A DNA stretch of 64,000 nucleotides from the NCBI GenBank assembly GCA_047975025.1, contig JBKECY010000024.1:1-64000 (forward strand). The letters run 5' to 3'. The translations under genes were made by a program, and so were the position numbers. Below are positions 1 through 8,502 of the stretch, piece after piece (positions within the stretch are counted from its first letter, which is position 1; every line of letters begins with the position of its first letter). A model generated the notes under the pieces. It was not told where the DNA came from. It did no database searches and saw nothing but the letters and a program-made list of their open reading frames with translations. The DNA is from JBKECY01 sp047975025 (GTDB lineage Bacteria; Bacillota; Clostridia; Lachnospirales; Lachnospiraceae).

Positions 1-19
1 TTGACGATGATTTGCTCCG

Positions 20-1510
20 TTGTGTACCTTGCTTTTCCCATTTTTGTACTGCTCCTTTTTGTTAGTTTATCATATCAAAACTAACTCTTCCACTGGTACA
101 AAGATCGGGGGGCACTCCACAGATGTAAAGGTGGTAGATGGTGCCTTTAAAGATATGTATAATTACCTGACAGTGGCTGATGATATTAAAGGTCCCTGGT
201 CAAGTCCGATTCCGCTGAATGGAGTTGGATTTGATGCCTCCATGTTTCATGATGATGACGGTAGAAAGTATCTGATTCAACAGACTTGGGACCACCGGGA
301 ATATAACAATGCTTTTAATGGACTGACACTTACAGAATACGACCCGGTTGCCAAACGCCTAAAGCCGGAAACAGCTCAAATAATATACAGAGGAACTGAA
401 GTAAAAACGGTAGAAGGTCCGCACATTTATAAGGTAAATGGGTACTATTTTATTTTTGCGGCTCAGGGGGGGACTGTCTGGACCCATCAGGAGGTAGTAG
501 CCCGCTCTCGTTCACTGCTTGGAAGCTATGAAACGGAGCCGGGAGAGCCGTTTATTACGAATTTCGACACGCCGGATCATTATTTGCAAAAGCAGGGACA
601 CGGTTCTTTAGTGGAAACTCCTTTTGGAGAATGGTATTATGCGTCGCTTTGTGCCAGACCACTTCATCATCCTACGGAAAATATTTATGATCCCAGAGGA
701 TGGTGCCCGTTGGGAAGAGAAACAAGTATTCAGAAAGTATATTGGGATGAAGATGGATGGCCGCGTATTGTGGGAGGCCATGGCGGTCGAAAGGAGGTAG
801 AGCCACCAATAGACGGTATTGAAGGCGGATATGTAGTTAAGTCGGATACAGCAGATTTGCAGGAAGAAACAACTCCATTGCAGACAGGCGCTGTATATGA
901 TGGGTTTACTAAGGAGTTGCTTGATGGAGAGTGGAACACGCTCCGTGTTCCTTTTACCGAGGCAATGGGAACCGTGGGAAGCGGGCGCTTGGTGTTAAAG
1001 GGACAGGGCTCGCTGACAAATTGTTTTCGGGTATCCATGATTGCCAGACGTTGGAAGGATTTTTCTTTTGAAGCTGTGACGAAACTAAAATTTTCGCCTT
1101 ACAGCTATCAGGCAATGGCAGGACTTACAAATTATTATAATAGTTCTCATTGGTCATTTCTTTTTGTCACAAAAGATGATGAAGGCAATAAAGTAATTGA
1201 AGCTGCTGAATGTGATCATCATACATATAGATCTATTTTAAAAGAACAAGCTGTTAAAATCCCCTTAAATACGGAGTGGATATGGTTTAAAACCATAGTA
1301 GACCATCTGAAGTATACCTATGAATATTCCTTTGATGGAGAAAAATGGGATACAATACCTGTGACCTTTGACAGCAGGATACTGTCGGACGATTATGTAA
1401 ATCTACATCAGGGAGGATTCTTTACCGGCGCTTTTGTAGGGCTTGCGGCAGTGGATTATTCTGGCTATGGTTCAGAAGCAACATTTGATTTTTTTGAATA
1501 TAAGGTATAA
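20..1510 (+). pseudogene. GH43 beta-xylosidase-like glycosidase, 5' part missing or broken
   Basis: Glycoside hydrolase family 43 enzymes cleave xylose or arabinose residues from plant polysaccharides and oligosaccharides. The five-bladed propeller core is recognisable from the TDVKVVDGAFKD stretch onward: the pKa-modulating Asp is in GFDASMFHDDDG (about D72) and the general acid Glu in VEGPHIYK (about E132). Residues of about 300-496 resemble the concanavalin-like C-terminal domain of beta-xylosidases. The first blade, which carries the general-base Asp in an N-P-D-P-type motif, is absent. The frame is closed upstream by stops at 2-4 and 8-10, and the first ~33 residues are hydrophobic and do not look like GH43. 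It is therefore either truncated by a rearrangement or frameshifted near the window edge. An SDR gene follows 14 bases later, so the three genes probably form a sugar operon. Confidence 0.75.
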
Positions 1511-1524
1511 AGGAGAAAGAAACT

Positions 1525-2268
1525 ATGAGTCAATTACTTTTGAATGAAGTATGCGTAATAACAGGAGCCGCAAATGGCATAGGAAAAGCTAGTGCCACAA
1601 GATTTTTGCAGGAAGGTGCGGATCTGATTGTAGCAGATTATGATATTGAAACAGCCAAAAATCTATACGAAGGCAACGATCAGGTACTTGCTGTTTTGCA
1701 GATTGATGCAACGAATGTGAACGATTTGGATAAAATAGCAGAAGCAGTCAAAAAGACAGGAAGAAAAGTCAAATCTGTTCTGCCTATCGTTGGAAATGGG
1801 CCGCAAAATCCTATTTTGGATGTTACACCGGAGGAATTTCATCTCACAATGGATTTAAATGTATTCTCAGCATTCTTTGCTGTGCAAAAAATAATTCCCT
1901 ATATGTCAGACAATTCTTCTATTGTTCTGATATCTTCCATTGCAGGATTTCAGGGTGGAAAGAATGCTATTGTATATAATGCGGCAAAAGCAGCAGTAAG
2001 ATCCATGGCTCGCTCCTTTACCGGAGAGCTTGCCGAAAAAGGGATACGTGCAAATGCCATTAGCCCTGGACCTACTGAAACAAAAGCTTTTACTGATTTT
2101 GTAAAGGGAAATGAAGAACAGTATCAAGCGGTAGTGTCACAGTTACCAATCGGCCATATAGGAAAGCCTGAGGAAATAGCTTCTGTTGCTTTGTTTCTGG
2201 CCTCCGATCAATCATCCTATGTGACAGGAGCGGAGATTATTGCGGATGGTGGATTTACAAATAGATAG
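1525..2268 (+). CDS. SDR-family NAD(P)-dependent oxidoreductase
   Basis: Short-chain dehydrogenase of 247 residues, the usual length of the classical family. The Rossmann nucleotide loop TGAANGIG is at residues 13-20, a catalytic Ser is in LISSIAG (about 138), and Tyr151 and Lys155 form the YxxxK pair in VYNAAKAA. The C-terminal end (YVTGAEIIADGG) is typical. The family's NNAG motif is replaced by IVGNGP near residue 90, which is unusual. The substrate cannot be read from sequence; a sugar or polyol is plausible because the gene sits 14 bases after a GH43 glycosidase. The ATG at 1525 follows AAGGAGAAAG. Confidence 0.85.
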   Translation: MSQLLLNEVCVITGAANGIGKASATRFLQEGADLIVADYDIETAKNLYEGNDQVLAVLQIDATNVNDLDKIAEAVKKTGRKVKSVLPIVGNGPQNPILDVTPEEFHLTMDLNVFSAFFAVQKIIPYMSDNSSIVLISSIAGFQGGKNAIVYNAAKAAVRSMARSFTGELAEKGIRANAISPGPTETKAFTDFVKGNEEQYQAVVSQLPIGHIGKPEEIASVALFLASDQSSYVTGAEIIADGGFTNR

Positions 2269-2299
2269 TAACTGAAGGCGGATTGCAGAAAGGATTAAT

Positions 2300-2757
2300 A
2301 TGGCACTATCATCAACAAATATTATTAAAGTCATCGTAGTGACAGAGGATTTGGAAAAAACGGCAGAAGCTTATGAAAAATTGCTCGGTACAGGAGTACC
2401 CAAAAAAGAAGACGATGCGGAACATAACAATAAGCATACTCCGTATATGACTTATAAAGGAGCGGCTATTACTGATACACCTATGAAAGTAAAAAGTGTG
2501 TATTCAGATAATTTTTGGTTTGAAATCATACAGCCCTTAGGAACAAACGACCCTTGGTCAACATGGTTAAAGGAACACGGGACGTCAATTTGTGCTATTT
2601 GCCTAAATGCTGACGGTGCATTGGAGCAGATGAAAAAACAATGACTGCGACAGGGTTTGCTTCAATCTTTAAACATGAAAAAGGATATGAGGCGTATGAA
2701 TATTTTGATACGGAACAGGCGTTAGGCGTATTGACAGAAGTAAAAGAGCGATATTGA
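2300..2757 (+). pseudogene. VOC/glyoxalase-fold protein, split by a one-base frameshift
   Basis: The first reading frame (2300-2646, 114 residues) resembles a vicinal-oxygen-chelate domain protein, with the alternating pattern KVIVVTEDLEKTAEAYEKLLG and a central FEIIQPLG strand. It stops at TGA 2644-2646, right after a run of six A residues (2631-2636). In the next frame the protein continues to TGA 2755-2757 and ends with YFDTEQALGVLTEVKERY, the normal closing strand and helix of such domains. One extra A would restore about 150 residues. The function is unknown; it is third in an operon with the GH43 and SDR genes and is followed by a terminator. Confidence 0.7.
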
Positions 2758-2772
2758 TATAAACGATACCAT

Positions 2773-2821
2773 AGCAGGAAACGGGAAGTTGTGATCACAC
2801 AGTTCTCGTTTCCTGCTTTTT
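2773..2821 (+). terminator. Intrinsic terminator after the GH43-SDR-VOC operon
   Basis: The arms AGCAGGAAACG (2773-2783) and CGTTTCCTGCT (2807-2817) are perfect complements and are followed by a T run to 2821. It separates the first operon from dnaG. Confidence 0.8.
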
Positions 2822-2834
2822 AGTGTAAAATTAT

Positions 2835-2862
2835 TTGAAAAAGAAAAAGGAAAAAGTATCAT
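2835..2862 (+). promoter_or_regulatory. Candidate sigma-A promoter for dnaG-rpoD
   Basis: TTGAAA (2835-2840), a 16-base spacer and TATCAT (2857-2862) lie between the upstream terminator and the dnaG start. The -10 is imperfect and the region is A-rich, so this is a moderate call. Confidence 0.4.
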
Positions 2863-2913
2863 ATTACAGAATACTATATACAGAGGGTTTTGTTGACTAT
2901 ATGCAGGAGGTCT

Positions 2914-4707
2914 ATGTTTTACTCAGATGAGCTAATTGAAGAGGTACGGGAAAAAAATAATATTGTTGATGTGATTTCCCAGTATGTATCTTTAAAAAAA
3001 CGGGGAAGCACTCACTTTGGGCTTTGTCCGTTTCATAATGAAAAGTCACCGTCTTTTGCAGTAACCGCATCGCGCCAGATGTATTACTGCTTTGGATGCG
3101 GAGCCGGGGGTAATGTGTTTACCTTTATTATGGAATATGAGAACTTCACATTTTTAGAGGCGCTTCAATATCTGGCGCAGAGAGCATCTGTGACTTTGCC
3201 GCAGATGGAATACTCCAAGTCTGCCAAGGAGCAGCTCCAGAAGAAAAATGTGCTGCTGGATATTCATAAGGAAGCCGCGAATTATTACTATCTGCAGCAG
3301 CGGCAGCCGGCAAACCGGTATGCCCTTACCTACTTTCAGGAGCGGGGGCTTACAGATGAGACGATTCGAAAATTTGGCTTGGGTCTTGCTCCCCGATACA
3401 GCGACGCTTTGTATCAGTATCTAAAACACAAGGGGCATACGGACGAAGTCCTGAAGGATACAGGTCTGTTCCTATATGATGAGCGGCGGGGAATGGCGGA
3501 TAAGTTCTGGAATCGTGTCATGTTTCCGATTGTTGATTCCAACGGGCGAGTTATTGGATTCGGAGGACGAGTGCTCGGTGATGGCAAGCCCAAATATCTG
3601 AATTCGCCTGAAACCAGTATTTTCGATAAAAGCCGCAATCTGTATGGTCTGAATCTGGCAAGAACGACTCGGCAGGATTACTTTATTCTGTGTGAGGGCT
3701 ATATGGATGTAATTGCCATGCATCAGGCAGGATTTACGAATGCCGTAGCAACATTGGGGACAGCGCTGACAGCAGGTCAGACGGGGCTGCTCAGGCGTTA
3801 CGTAAAAGAAATTATGATTTTATATGACAGTGACGAAGCAGGAGTCAAAGCGACGCTTCGTGCCATCCCCATTTTGAAGAATGCAGGCATTTCCGCCAAA
3901 GTTGTAAATATCAAGCCGTATAAAGATCCAGATGAATTTATTAAAAACGAAGGGGCGGAAGCCTTTGAAAAACGTCTAAAAGAAGCCAAGAATGCATTCT
4001 TATTTCAAGTTGCCATGCTTGAGAGAAACTATACTATGTCAGATCCACAGGATAAGACGACATTTTTCGAAGAAACGGCAGTGCTGCTGATGGAGTTTGA
4101 ACAGGAACTCGAACGGACAAACTATATTGAGGCGCTGGCAGATATATATAAGATTAGTGCATCCGAACTTAGAAAAATGGTAAATCAAAAAGCACTTGCA
4201 GGGAATCGAACCAAAAAGCCGGCCGCACCTGCCGAGCCGCAGGTACGCCAGACAACAAAGGAAGCAGGGCATGAAACAGCACAGAAACTTATGCTTACCT
4301 GGATGGTCTCTTACCCGTCGCTGTTTGATACGATTACGTCCTATATTACAGAAGAGGATTTTGTAACGCCGCTTTACCGGGAAGTTGCCAAAATGCTGTT
4401 CGAGCAAAAGAGTCAGGGCGATATGAATCCGGCCAGACTTTTGAACAGATTTGTTGACAGCAAGGAACAGCGTGAAGTAGCAGCTTTGTTCAATGCTTCC
4501 CTGCATTTAGAGCACAAGGAGGAGCAGAAAAAAGCATTCTGTGATACCGTTGTGAAAATGAAGGAGGCCAGCCTGGAATACAAGAGCAGCACGTTAGACC
4601 CAACGGATATACATGCGCTTCAAAGAATTGTCAGAGAGAAGAAAGAACTTGAAGAGCTGCGCAGTACCATTGGCCATATAGATATTACATTTCAAAAAGA
4701 AAATTAA
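2914..4707 (+). CDS. dnaG: DNA primase DnaG
   Basis: Synthesises RNA primers at the replication fork and is recruited by the DnaB-type helicase. The 597-residue protein has the N-terminal CHC2 zinc ribbon (C38, H41, C59, C62 in LCPFH and YYCFGCG), then the primase core and a TOPRIM domain with ILCEGYMDV and LYDSDEAG, then a helical C-terminal helicase-interaction region from about residue 430. I chose ATG 2914 (MFYSDELIEEV) because homologous primases begin there. The Shine-Dalgarno sequence AGGAGG (2905-2910) is only three bases upstream, so a TTG at 2890 remains possible. It sits 29 bases before rpoD, the classical macromolecular-synthesis pairing. Confidence 0.95.
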   Translation: MFYSDELIEEVREKNNIVDVISQYVSLKKRGSTHFGLCPFHNEKSPSFAVTASRQMYYCFGCGAGGNVFTFIMEYENFTFLEALQYLAQRASVTLPQMEYSKSAKEQLQKKNVLLDIHKEAANYYYLQQRQPANRYALTYFQERGLTDETIRKFGLGLAPRYSDALYQYLKHKGHTDEVLKDTGLFLYDERRGMADKFWNRVMFPIVDSNGRVIGFGGRVLGDGKPKYLNSPETSIFDKSRNLYGLNLARTTRQDYFILCEGYMDVIAMHQAGFTNAVATLGTALTAGQTGLLRRYVKEIMILYDSDEAGVKATLRAIPILKNAGISAKVVNIKPYKDPDEFIKNEGAEAFEKRLKEAKNAFLFQVAMLERNYTMSDPQDKTTFFEETAVLLMEFEQELERTNYIEALADIYKISASELRKMVNQKALAGNRTKKPAAPAEPQVRQTTKEAGHETAQKLMLTWMVSYPSLFDTITSYITEEDFVTPLYREVAKMLFEQKSQGDMNPARLLNRFVDSKEQREVAALFNASLHLEHKEEQKKAFCDTVVKMKEASLEYKSSTLDPTDIHALQRIVREKKELEELRSTIGHIDITFQKEN

Positions 4708-4736
4708 AGAAAAACGAAGGCGAGAGGAGCAACAAT

Positions 4737-5861
4737 ATGGATACCGATATGACAAAATTTAGCGAAAAGCTGGTAGAATTACTTGAGTTTGCTAAAAAGC
4801 GAAAAAATGTACTTGAATATCAGGAAATTAATGATTTCTTTCAGGATACGCAGATCGAAGCTGAGCAGCTGGAGAAGGTGCTTGATTTTCTGGAGGCCAG
4901 CGGTGTTGATGTACTGCGTATCACAGATTCGGATGCGGATGTACTTGTAATCGACGATGAGGACGAAGCGGATATGGATGATGAGGAAGAGGTGGATCTC
5001 AAAAAAATCGATTTATCCGTACCGGAAGGCATCAGCATCGAAGATCCTGTTCGTATGTACTTAAAAGAGATTGGTAAAGTCAATCTGCTGACCGCCGAGG
5101 AAGAAATCGAGTTGGCACAGCGCATGGAAGAGGGAGATGAAGCAGCCAAAAAGCGTTTAGCGGAAGCCAATCTGCGTCTGGTCGTCAGTATTGCTAAGCG
5201 ATATGTAGGCCGCGGCATGCTGTTCCTGGATCTGATTCAGGAAGGAAATTTAGGACTGATCAAGGCGGTGGAGAAGTTTGATTATCGCAAAGGCTACAAA
5301 TTCAGTACGTATGCAACCTGGTGGATACGTCAGGCCATTACGCGTGCCATAGCGGATCAGGCACGTACCATCCGTATTCCGGTGCATATGGTGGAAACAA
5401 TTAACAAACTGATTCGCATCTCGCGTCAGAAATTACAGGAGCTTGGACGTGAACCAACGCCGGAAGAACTTGCAGTGGAAATGGAACTGCCGGTAGAACG
5501 TGTCAGGGAAATTCTTAAAATATCGCAGGAACCGGTATCCCTTGAAACACCGATTGGTGAAGAAGAGGACAGCCATCTGGGAGATTTCATTCAGGACGAC
5601 AATGTACCTGTGCCGGCCGATGCGGCCGCATTTACATTATTGCGTGAACAATTGGTCGAAGTACTGAGTACCCTGACGGACAGAGAGCAGAAAGTACTGC
5701 GTCTGCGTTTCGGTCTCGACGACGGCCGGGCGCGGACGCTGGAAGAGGTCGGAAAAGAATTTAATGTTACCAGAGAACGAATCCGACAAATTGAGGCCAA
5801 GGCACTGCGTAAGCTGCGCCATCCAAGCCGCAGCCGTAAATTAAAGGATTATCTGGACTAA
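4737..5861 (+). CDS. rpoD: Primary RNA polymerase sigma factor (SigA/RpoD)
   Basis: Housekeeping sigma factor of 374 residues, close to the usual clostridial length. The order is: region 1.1 (residues 1-75) with an acidic stretch (VIDDEDEADMDDEEEVDL), region 1.2 (DPVRMYLKEIG), the aromatic region 2 segment FDYRKGYKFSTYATWWIRQAI that melts the -10, region 3, and region 4 with the -35-binding helix-turn-helix VTRERIRQIEAKALRKLR. The start follows GAGAGGAG. Cotranscribed with dnaG upstream and overlapping trmK by one base downstream (TAATG). Confidence 0.97.
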   Translation: MDTDMTKFSEKLVELLEFAKKRKNVLEYQEINDFFQDTQIEAEQLEKVLDFLEASGVDVLRITDSDADVLVIDDEDEADMDDEEEVDLKKIDLSVPEGISIEDPVRMYLKEIGKVNLLTAEEEIELAQRMEEGDEAAKKRLAEANLRLVVSIAKRYVGRGMLFLDLIQEGNLGLIKAVEKFDYRKGYKFSTYATWWIRQAITRAIADQARTIRIPVHMVETINKLIRISRQKLQELGREPTPEELAVEMELPVERVREILKISQEPVSLETPIGEEEDSHLGDFIQDDNVPVPADAAAFTLLREQLVEVLSTLTDREQKVLRLRFGLDDGRARTLEEVGKEFNVTRERIRQIEAKALRKLRHPSRSRKLKDYLD

Positions 5862-6589
5862 TGACACCCTATAAGCAGGATAAAAGTACAACAACCGGCA
5901 GTCTTCAGCTGTCCGATCGGCTGCGGGCACTTGCAGACATGGTTCCGACGGTGGAGTGTATGGCTGACGTCGGAACAGACCATGCGTATCTCCCGCTCTA
6001 TCTGCTGCAGGTTGGGAAAATCCACAGAGCGCTGGCGCTAGATGTTCATGCCGGGCCATTGCAGATCGCAAGAGAGCATATCAAGGCGCAGGGGCAGCAA
6101 GAGGCGGTTACCACAGTTCTTTCGGATGGTCTAAGCGCAGTGTCGCTGGATGCCGTTGACTGTGTGGTCATCGCAGGTATGGGCGGTGCTTTGATACTGC
6201 GGATTCTGGAGGAAGGCAGGGAGAAACTCCGAGACGTCGGTACGATTATTTTACAGCCGCAGTCGCAGCTTGCATTGGTCAGGGAGTTCCTGCAGCAAAA
6301 TGGCTTTGCCATTACGGAAGAAAAGATGCTATGTGAAGATGGTAAGTACTATACGATCCTAAGTCTTCAAAATGCAGAACATGCCATTGTGAAAGAAGAA
6401 TTTCTGCAATATGGGGAACTTCTGCTGCGTCACAAAGACAAGGTTTTGTATGAATACCTGCTGTATAAAAGAAAGCAGTATGAACAACTGCTGGAAAAAG
6501 TACAGCCCGAGACACATTCCCAGCGATATGGAGAACTGCGAAAGGAGCTGCGGCTGTTAATGACCGCTCTGGAATATTATGAAAGCTGA
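5861..6589 (+). CDS. trmK: tRNA (adenine22-N1)-methyltransferase TrmK
   Basis: SAM-dependent methyltransferase of 242 residues of the TrmK/YqfN family, which methylates N1 of A22 in some bacterial tRNAs. Seen directly: the SAM motif VGTDHAYLPLYL, the second motif VIAGMGGALILRIL and the post-motif strand IILQPQSQLALVREFL, followed by a C-terminal helical region rich in charged residues. The start ATG overlaps the rpoD stop (TAATG), so translation is coupled. The position directly after rpoD and before a Nif3-family gene is the common Firmicutes arrangement and supports the call. Confidence 0.9.
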   Translation: MTPYKQDKSTTTGSLQLSDRLRALADMVPTVECMADVGTDHAYLPLYLLQVGKIHRALALDVHAGPLQIAREHIKAQGQQEAVTTVLSDGLSAVSLDAVDCVVIAGMGGALILRILEEGREKLRDVGTIILQPQSQLALVREFLQQNGFAITEEKMLCEDGKYYTILSLQNAEHAIVKEEFLQYGELLLRHKDKVLYEYLLYKRKQYEQLLEKVQPETHSQRYGELRKELRLLMTALEYYES

Positions 6590-7355
6590 AGTATTATTTG
6601 AATATCTGGAATCACAATACCCGTTGGATTCTGCCGAAGGCTGGGATAACGTAGGGCTCCTGATCGGACGCAGAACAGCTGACATTACGACGGTTCTGGT
6701 CGCACTTGATCTTACGGAACAGATACTGGAACAGGCTGTGGCAATGCAGGCGGATTTGATTGTCACGCATCATCCGCTGTTATTCTCAGCGATCAAACGG
6801 ATCGAATCCCAGAGTTTTCCGGGAGCAAAATTATTGCGCCTGATAGAGCATACAATCGCTGCCTACGCGGTTCATACGAATTTTGATATACATAAAATGG
6901 GAGAGCTTAATGCGCAGGCATTACAGCTTCTGGATGCGCAGCCGCTGCAAAGAGTGGCACAGTTGGAGCCGCTCGGATTTGGCAAGGTTGGAAATCTGGC
7001 CAAGCCCATGGTACTGCACGAGTTTGCAGAGCACGTCAAGCGGGGGCTGGGCATGGATCACGTCTTGGTTTATGGAGATGCAGGCCTTTTGGTAGAGCGC
7101 GCGGCAGTATTAGGCGGATCCGGCAAGAGTGCTGTTTCGGATGCCTTGCAGAATGGAGCGCAGGTTCTGGTGACCGGCGACATAGATCATCATACGGCGC
7201 AGGATGCTAAAGAGCAGGGACTTGCACTTATTGATGCAGGGCATTTCGGGACAGAATATTGCTTTGTAAAATACATGGTACATGCGTTAAAGGAGCGTTT
7301 CCCAACGTTAAATGTGCTAAGTGGAAGCGCAGAAAATCCACGTACGGTTGTGTAA
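6579..7355 (+). CDS. Nif3-like dinuclear metal-centre protein
   Basis: 258-residue member of the Nif3/DUF34 family, which forms toroidal hexamers with two metal ions per subunit. The metal-binding motif VTHHPLLF, the following HTNFDIH and the late GHFGTEYCFVKYM region are visible. It is the short form, without the ~100-residue PII/CutA-like insertion of Bacillus YqfO. Members are often labelled GTP cyclohydrolase 1 type 2, but the physiological role is not settled. It overlaps trmK by 11 bases and ends the dnaG operon before a terminator. Confidence 0.85.
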   Translation: MKAEVLFEYLESQYPLDSAEGWDNVGLLIGRRTADITTVLVALDLTEQILEQAVAMQADLIVTHHPLLFSAIKRIESQSFPGAKLLRLIEHTIAAYAVHTNFDIHKMGELNAQALQLLDAQPLQRVAQLEPLGFGKVGNLAKPMVLHEFAEHVKRGLGMDHVLVYGDAGLLVERAAVLGGSGKSAVSDALQNGAQVLVTGDIDHHTAQDAKEQGLALIDAGHFGTEYCFVKYMVHALKERFPTLNVLSGSAENPRTVV

Positions 7356-7385
7356 AGAAGTGCATAAACAGTTGATACTACCTTA

Positions 7386-7412
7386 GAAATCCGCCTTGCG
7401 GGGTTTCTTTTT
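7386..7412 (+). terminator. Intrinsic terminator after the nif3-like gene
   Basis: GAAATCCGC, loop CTT, then GCGGGGTTTC with one bulged G, followed by TTTTT. It lies just upstream of the pst promoter region. Confidence 0.7.
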
Positions 7413-7417
7413 ACGTT

Positions 7418-7457
7418 TTAACATAAATTTTACATACATTTACTTTTAGATTTTACT
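7418..7457 (+). promoter_or_regulatory. Candidate PHO box array upstream of pstS
   Basis: Four related hexamers, TTAACA (7418), TTTACA (7429), TTTACT (7439) and TTTACT (7452), occur on the + strand at intervals of 11, 10 and 13 bases, roughly one helical turn. Known PhoP sites of Gram-positive bacteria are direct repeats of TT(A/T/C)ACA with this spacing. A TATGAT-like -10 lies at about 7467-7472 with no good -35, as expected for an activated promoter. PhoP and PhoR are encoded in the same operon, which suggests autoregulation. Confidence 0.55.
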
Positions 7458-7526
7458 TAACTATCTTATGATATCCGAGGTAAGACAAATACTAATTATT
7501 TATTGAGGAGTTTGAAAGCGAGGATA

Positions 7527-8471
7527 ATGAAGATGAAAGCAAAAAAATTGGCAGTAGTAATTGCAGCTATGGCTATCACACTTACAGCCATCACAGGCTG
7601 TGGCTCCACTGGAAGCAGCACAGATACACAAAGTACAACAGAAGCTGCAAGTGATACGACCGAAGATACGACAGAAACAACATCAGGCGGTGCATCAGGT
7701 GCCATCACAGTTGTTTCGAGAGAAGATGGTTCCGGTACCAGAGGCGCTTTTACAGAGCTGATGGGAATCGTTGAGGAGCAGAATGGTGAAGATGTGGATA
7801 TGACAACCACCGAGGCAAGCGTTACGAACAGTACTTCTGTTATGATGACGACAGTTGCAGGTGATGTTAATGCAATTGGTTACATTTCACTGGGCTCTTT
7901 AAATGATACAATTACAGCTGTGGATGTTGACGGTGTAGCCGCAACTGCTGAGAATGTATCAAATGGTACCTATAAAGTGTCAAGACCGTTTAATATCGCA
8001 ACTAAAGGTGATGTGAGCGAAGTGGCACAAGATTTTATTAATTATATCTTGAGTGATGAAGGACAGGCAGTTGTTGAAGAGGAAGGTTACATCAAACTTT
8101 CTGATACGACCCCTTATGAGTCTGCCGGTCTTAGCGGTAAGATTGTAGTTGCTGGTTCATCTTCTGTAACTCCGGTTATGGAAAAACTCAAAGAAGCATA
8201 TGTTAAATTAAATGCAGATGTTTCTATCGAAGTACAGCAGAGTGACTCTTCCACAGGTATGCAGTCAACGATTGACGGAATCTGCGATATCGGTATGGCA
8301 TCACGTGAACTCAAAGCAGAAGAGACAGATGCAGGCCTTACAGCACAGGTAATCGCAATTGATGGTATCGCTGTCATCGTGAACAATGATAATGGACGCA
8401 CAGCTCTGACAAGTGACCAGATCAAATCCATTTATGTTGGCGACATTACAGAGTGGGAAGAAGTAAACTAA
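7527..8471 (+). CDS. pstS: Phosphate ABC transporter substrate-binding lipoprotein, permuted order
   Basis: Binds phosphate outside the membrane and delivers it to PstCA. The signal peptide ends in a lipobox AITGC (lipid Cys about residue 25), followed by a Ser/Thr-rich linker to about residue 55. The fold elements are in unusual order. The segment with SREDGSGTRGAF and the ATKGD..AQDFINYIL region, normally the second half of PstS, comes first. The segment with GSSSVTPVMEKL, DIGMASREL, DGIAVIVN and DQIKSIYVGDITEWEE, normally the first half, comes last and ends the protein. This amounts to a circular permutation. The start is uncertain: ATG 7527 or 7533 (the latter nine bases from GCGAGG). First gene of the pst-phoPR operon. 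Confidence 0.9.
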   Translation: MKMKAKKLAVVIAAMAITLTAITGCGSTGSSTDTQSTTEAASDTTEDTTETTSGGASGAITVVSREDGSGTRGAFTELMGIVEEQNGEDVDMTTTEASVTNSTSVMMTTVAGDVNAIGYISLGSLNDTITAVDVDGVAATAENVSNGTYKVSRPFNIATKGDVSEVAQDFINYILSDEGQAVVEEEGYIKLSDTTPYESAGLSGKIVVAGSSSVTPVMEKLKEAYVKLNADVSIEVQQSDSSTGMQSTIDGICDIGMASRELKAEETDAGLTAQVIAIDGIAVIVNNDNGRTALTSDQIKSIYVGDITEWEEVN

Positions 8472-8502
8472 TCATTATACAAAAGGAATCCTAGGTGCAA
8501 AG

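Noticed and set aside
4039..4506. 155-codon - strand frame inside dnaG
   Set aside because: Antisense shadow of the DnaG C-terminal domain; Cys/Phe-rich translation typical of reversed coding sequence.
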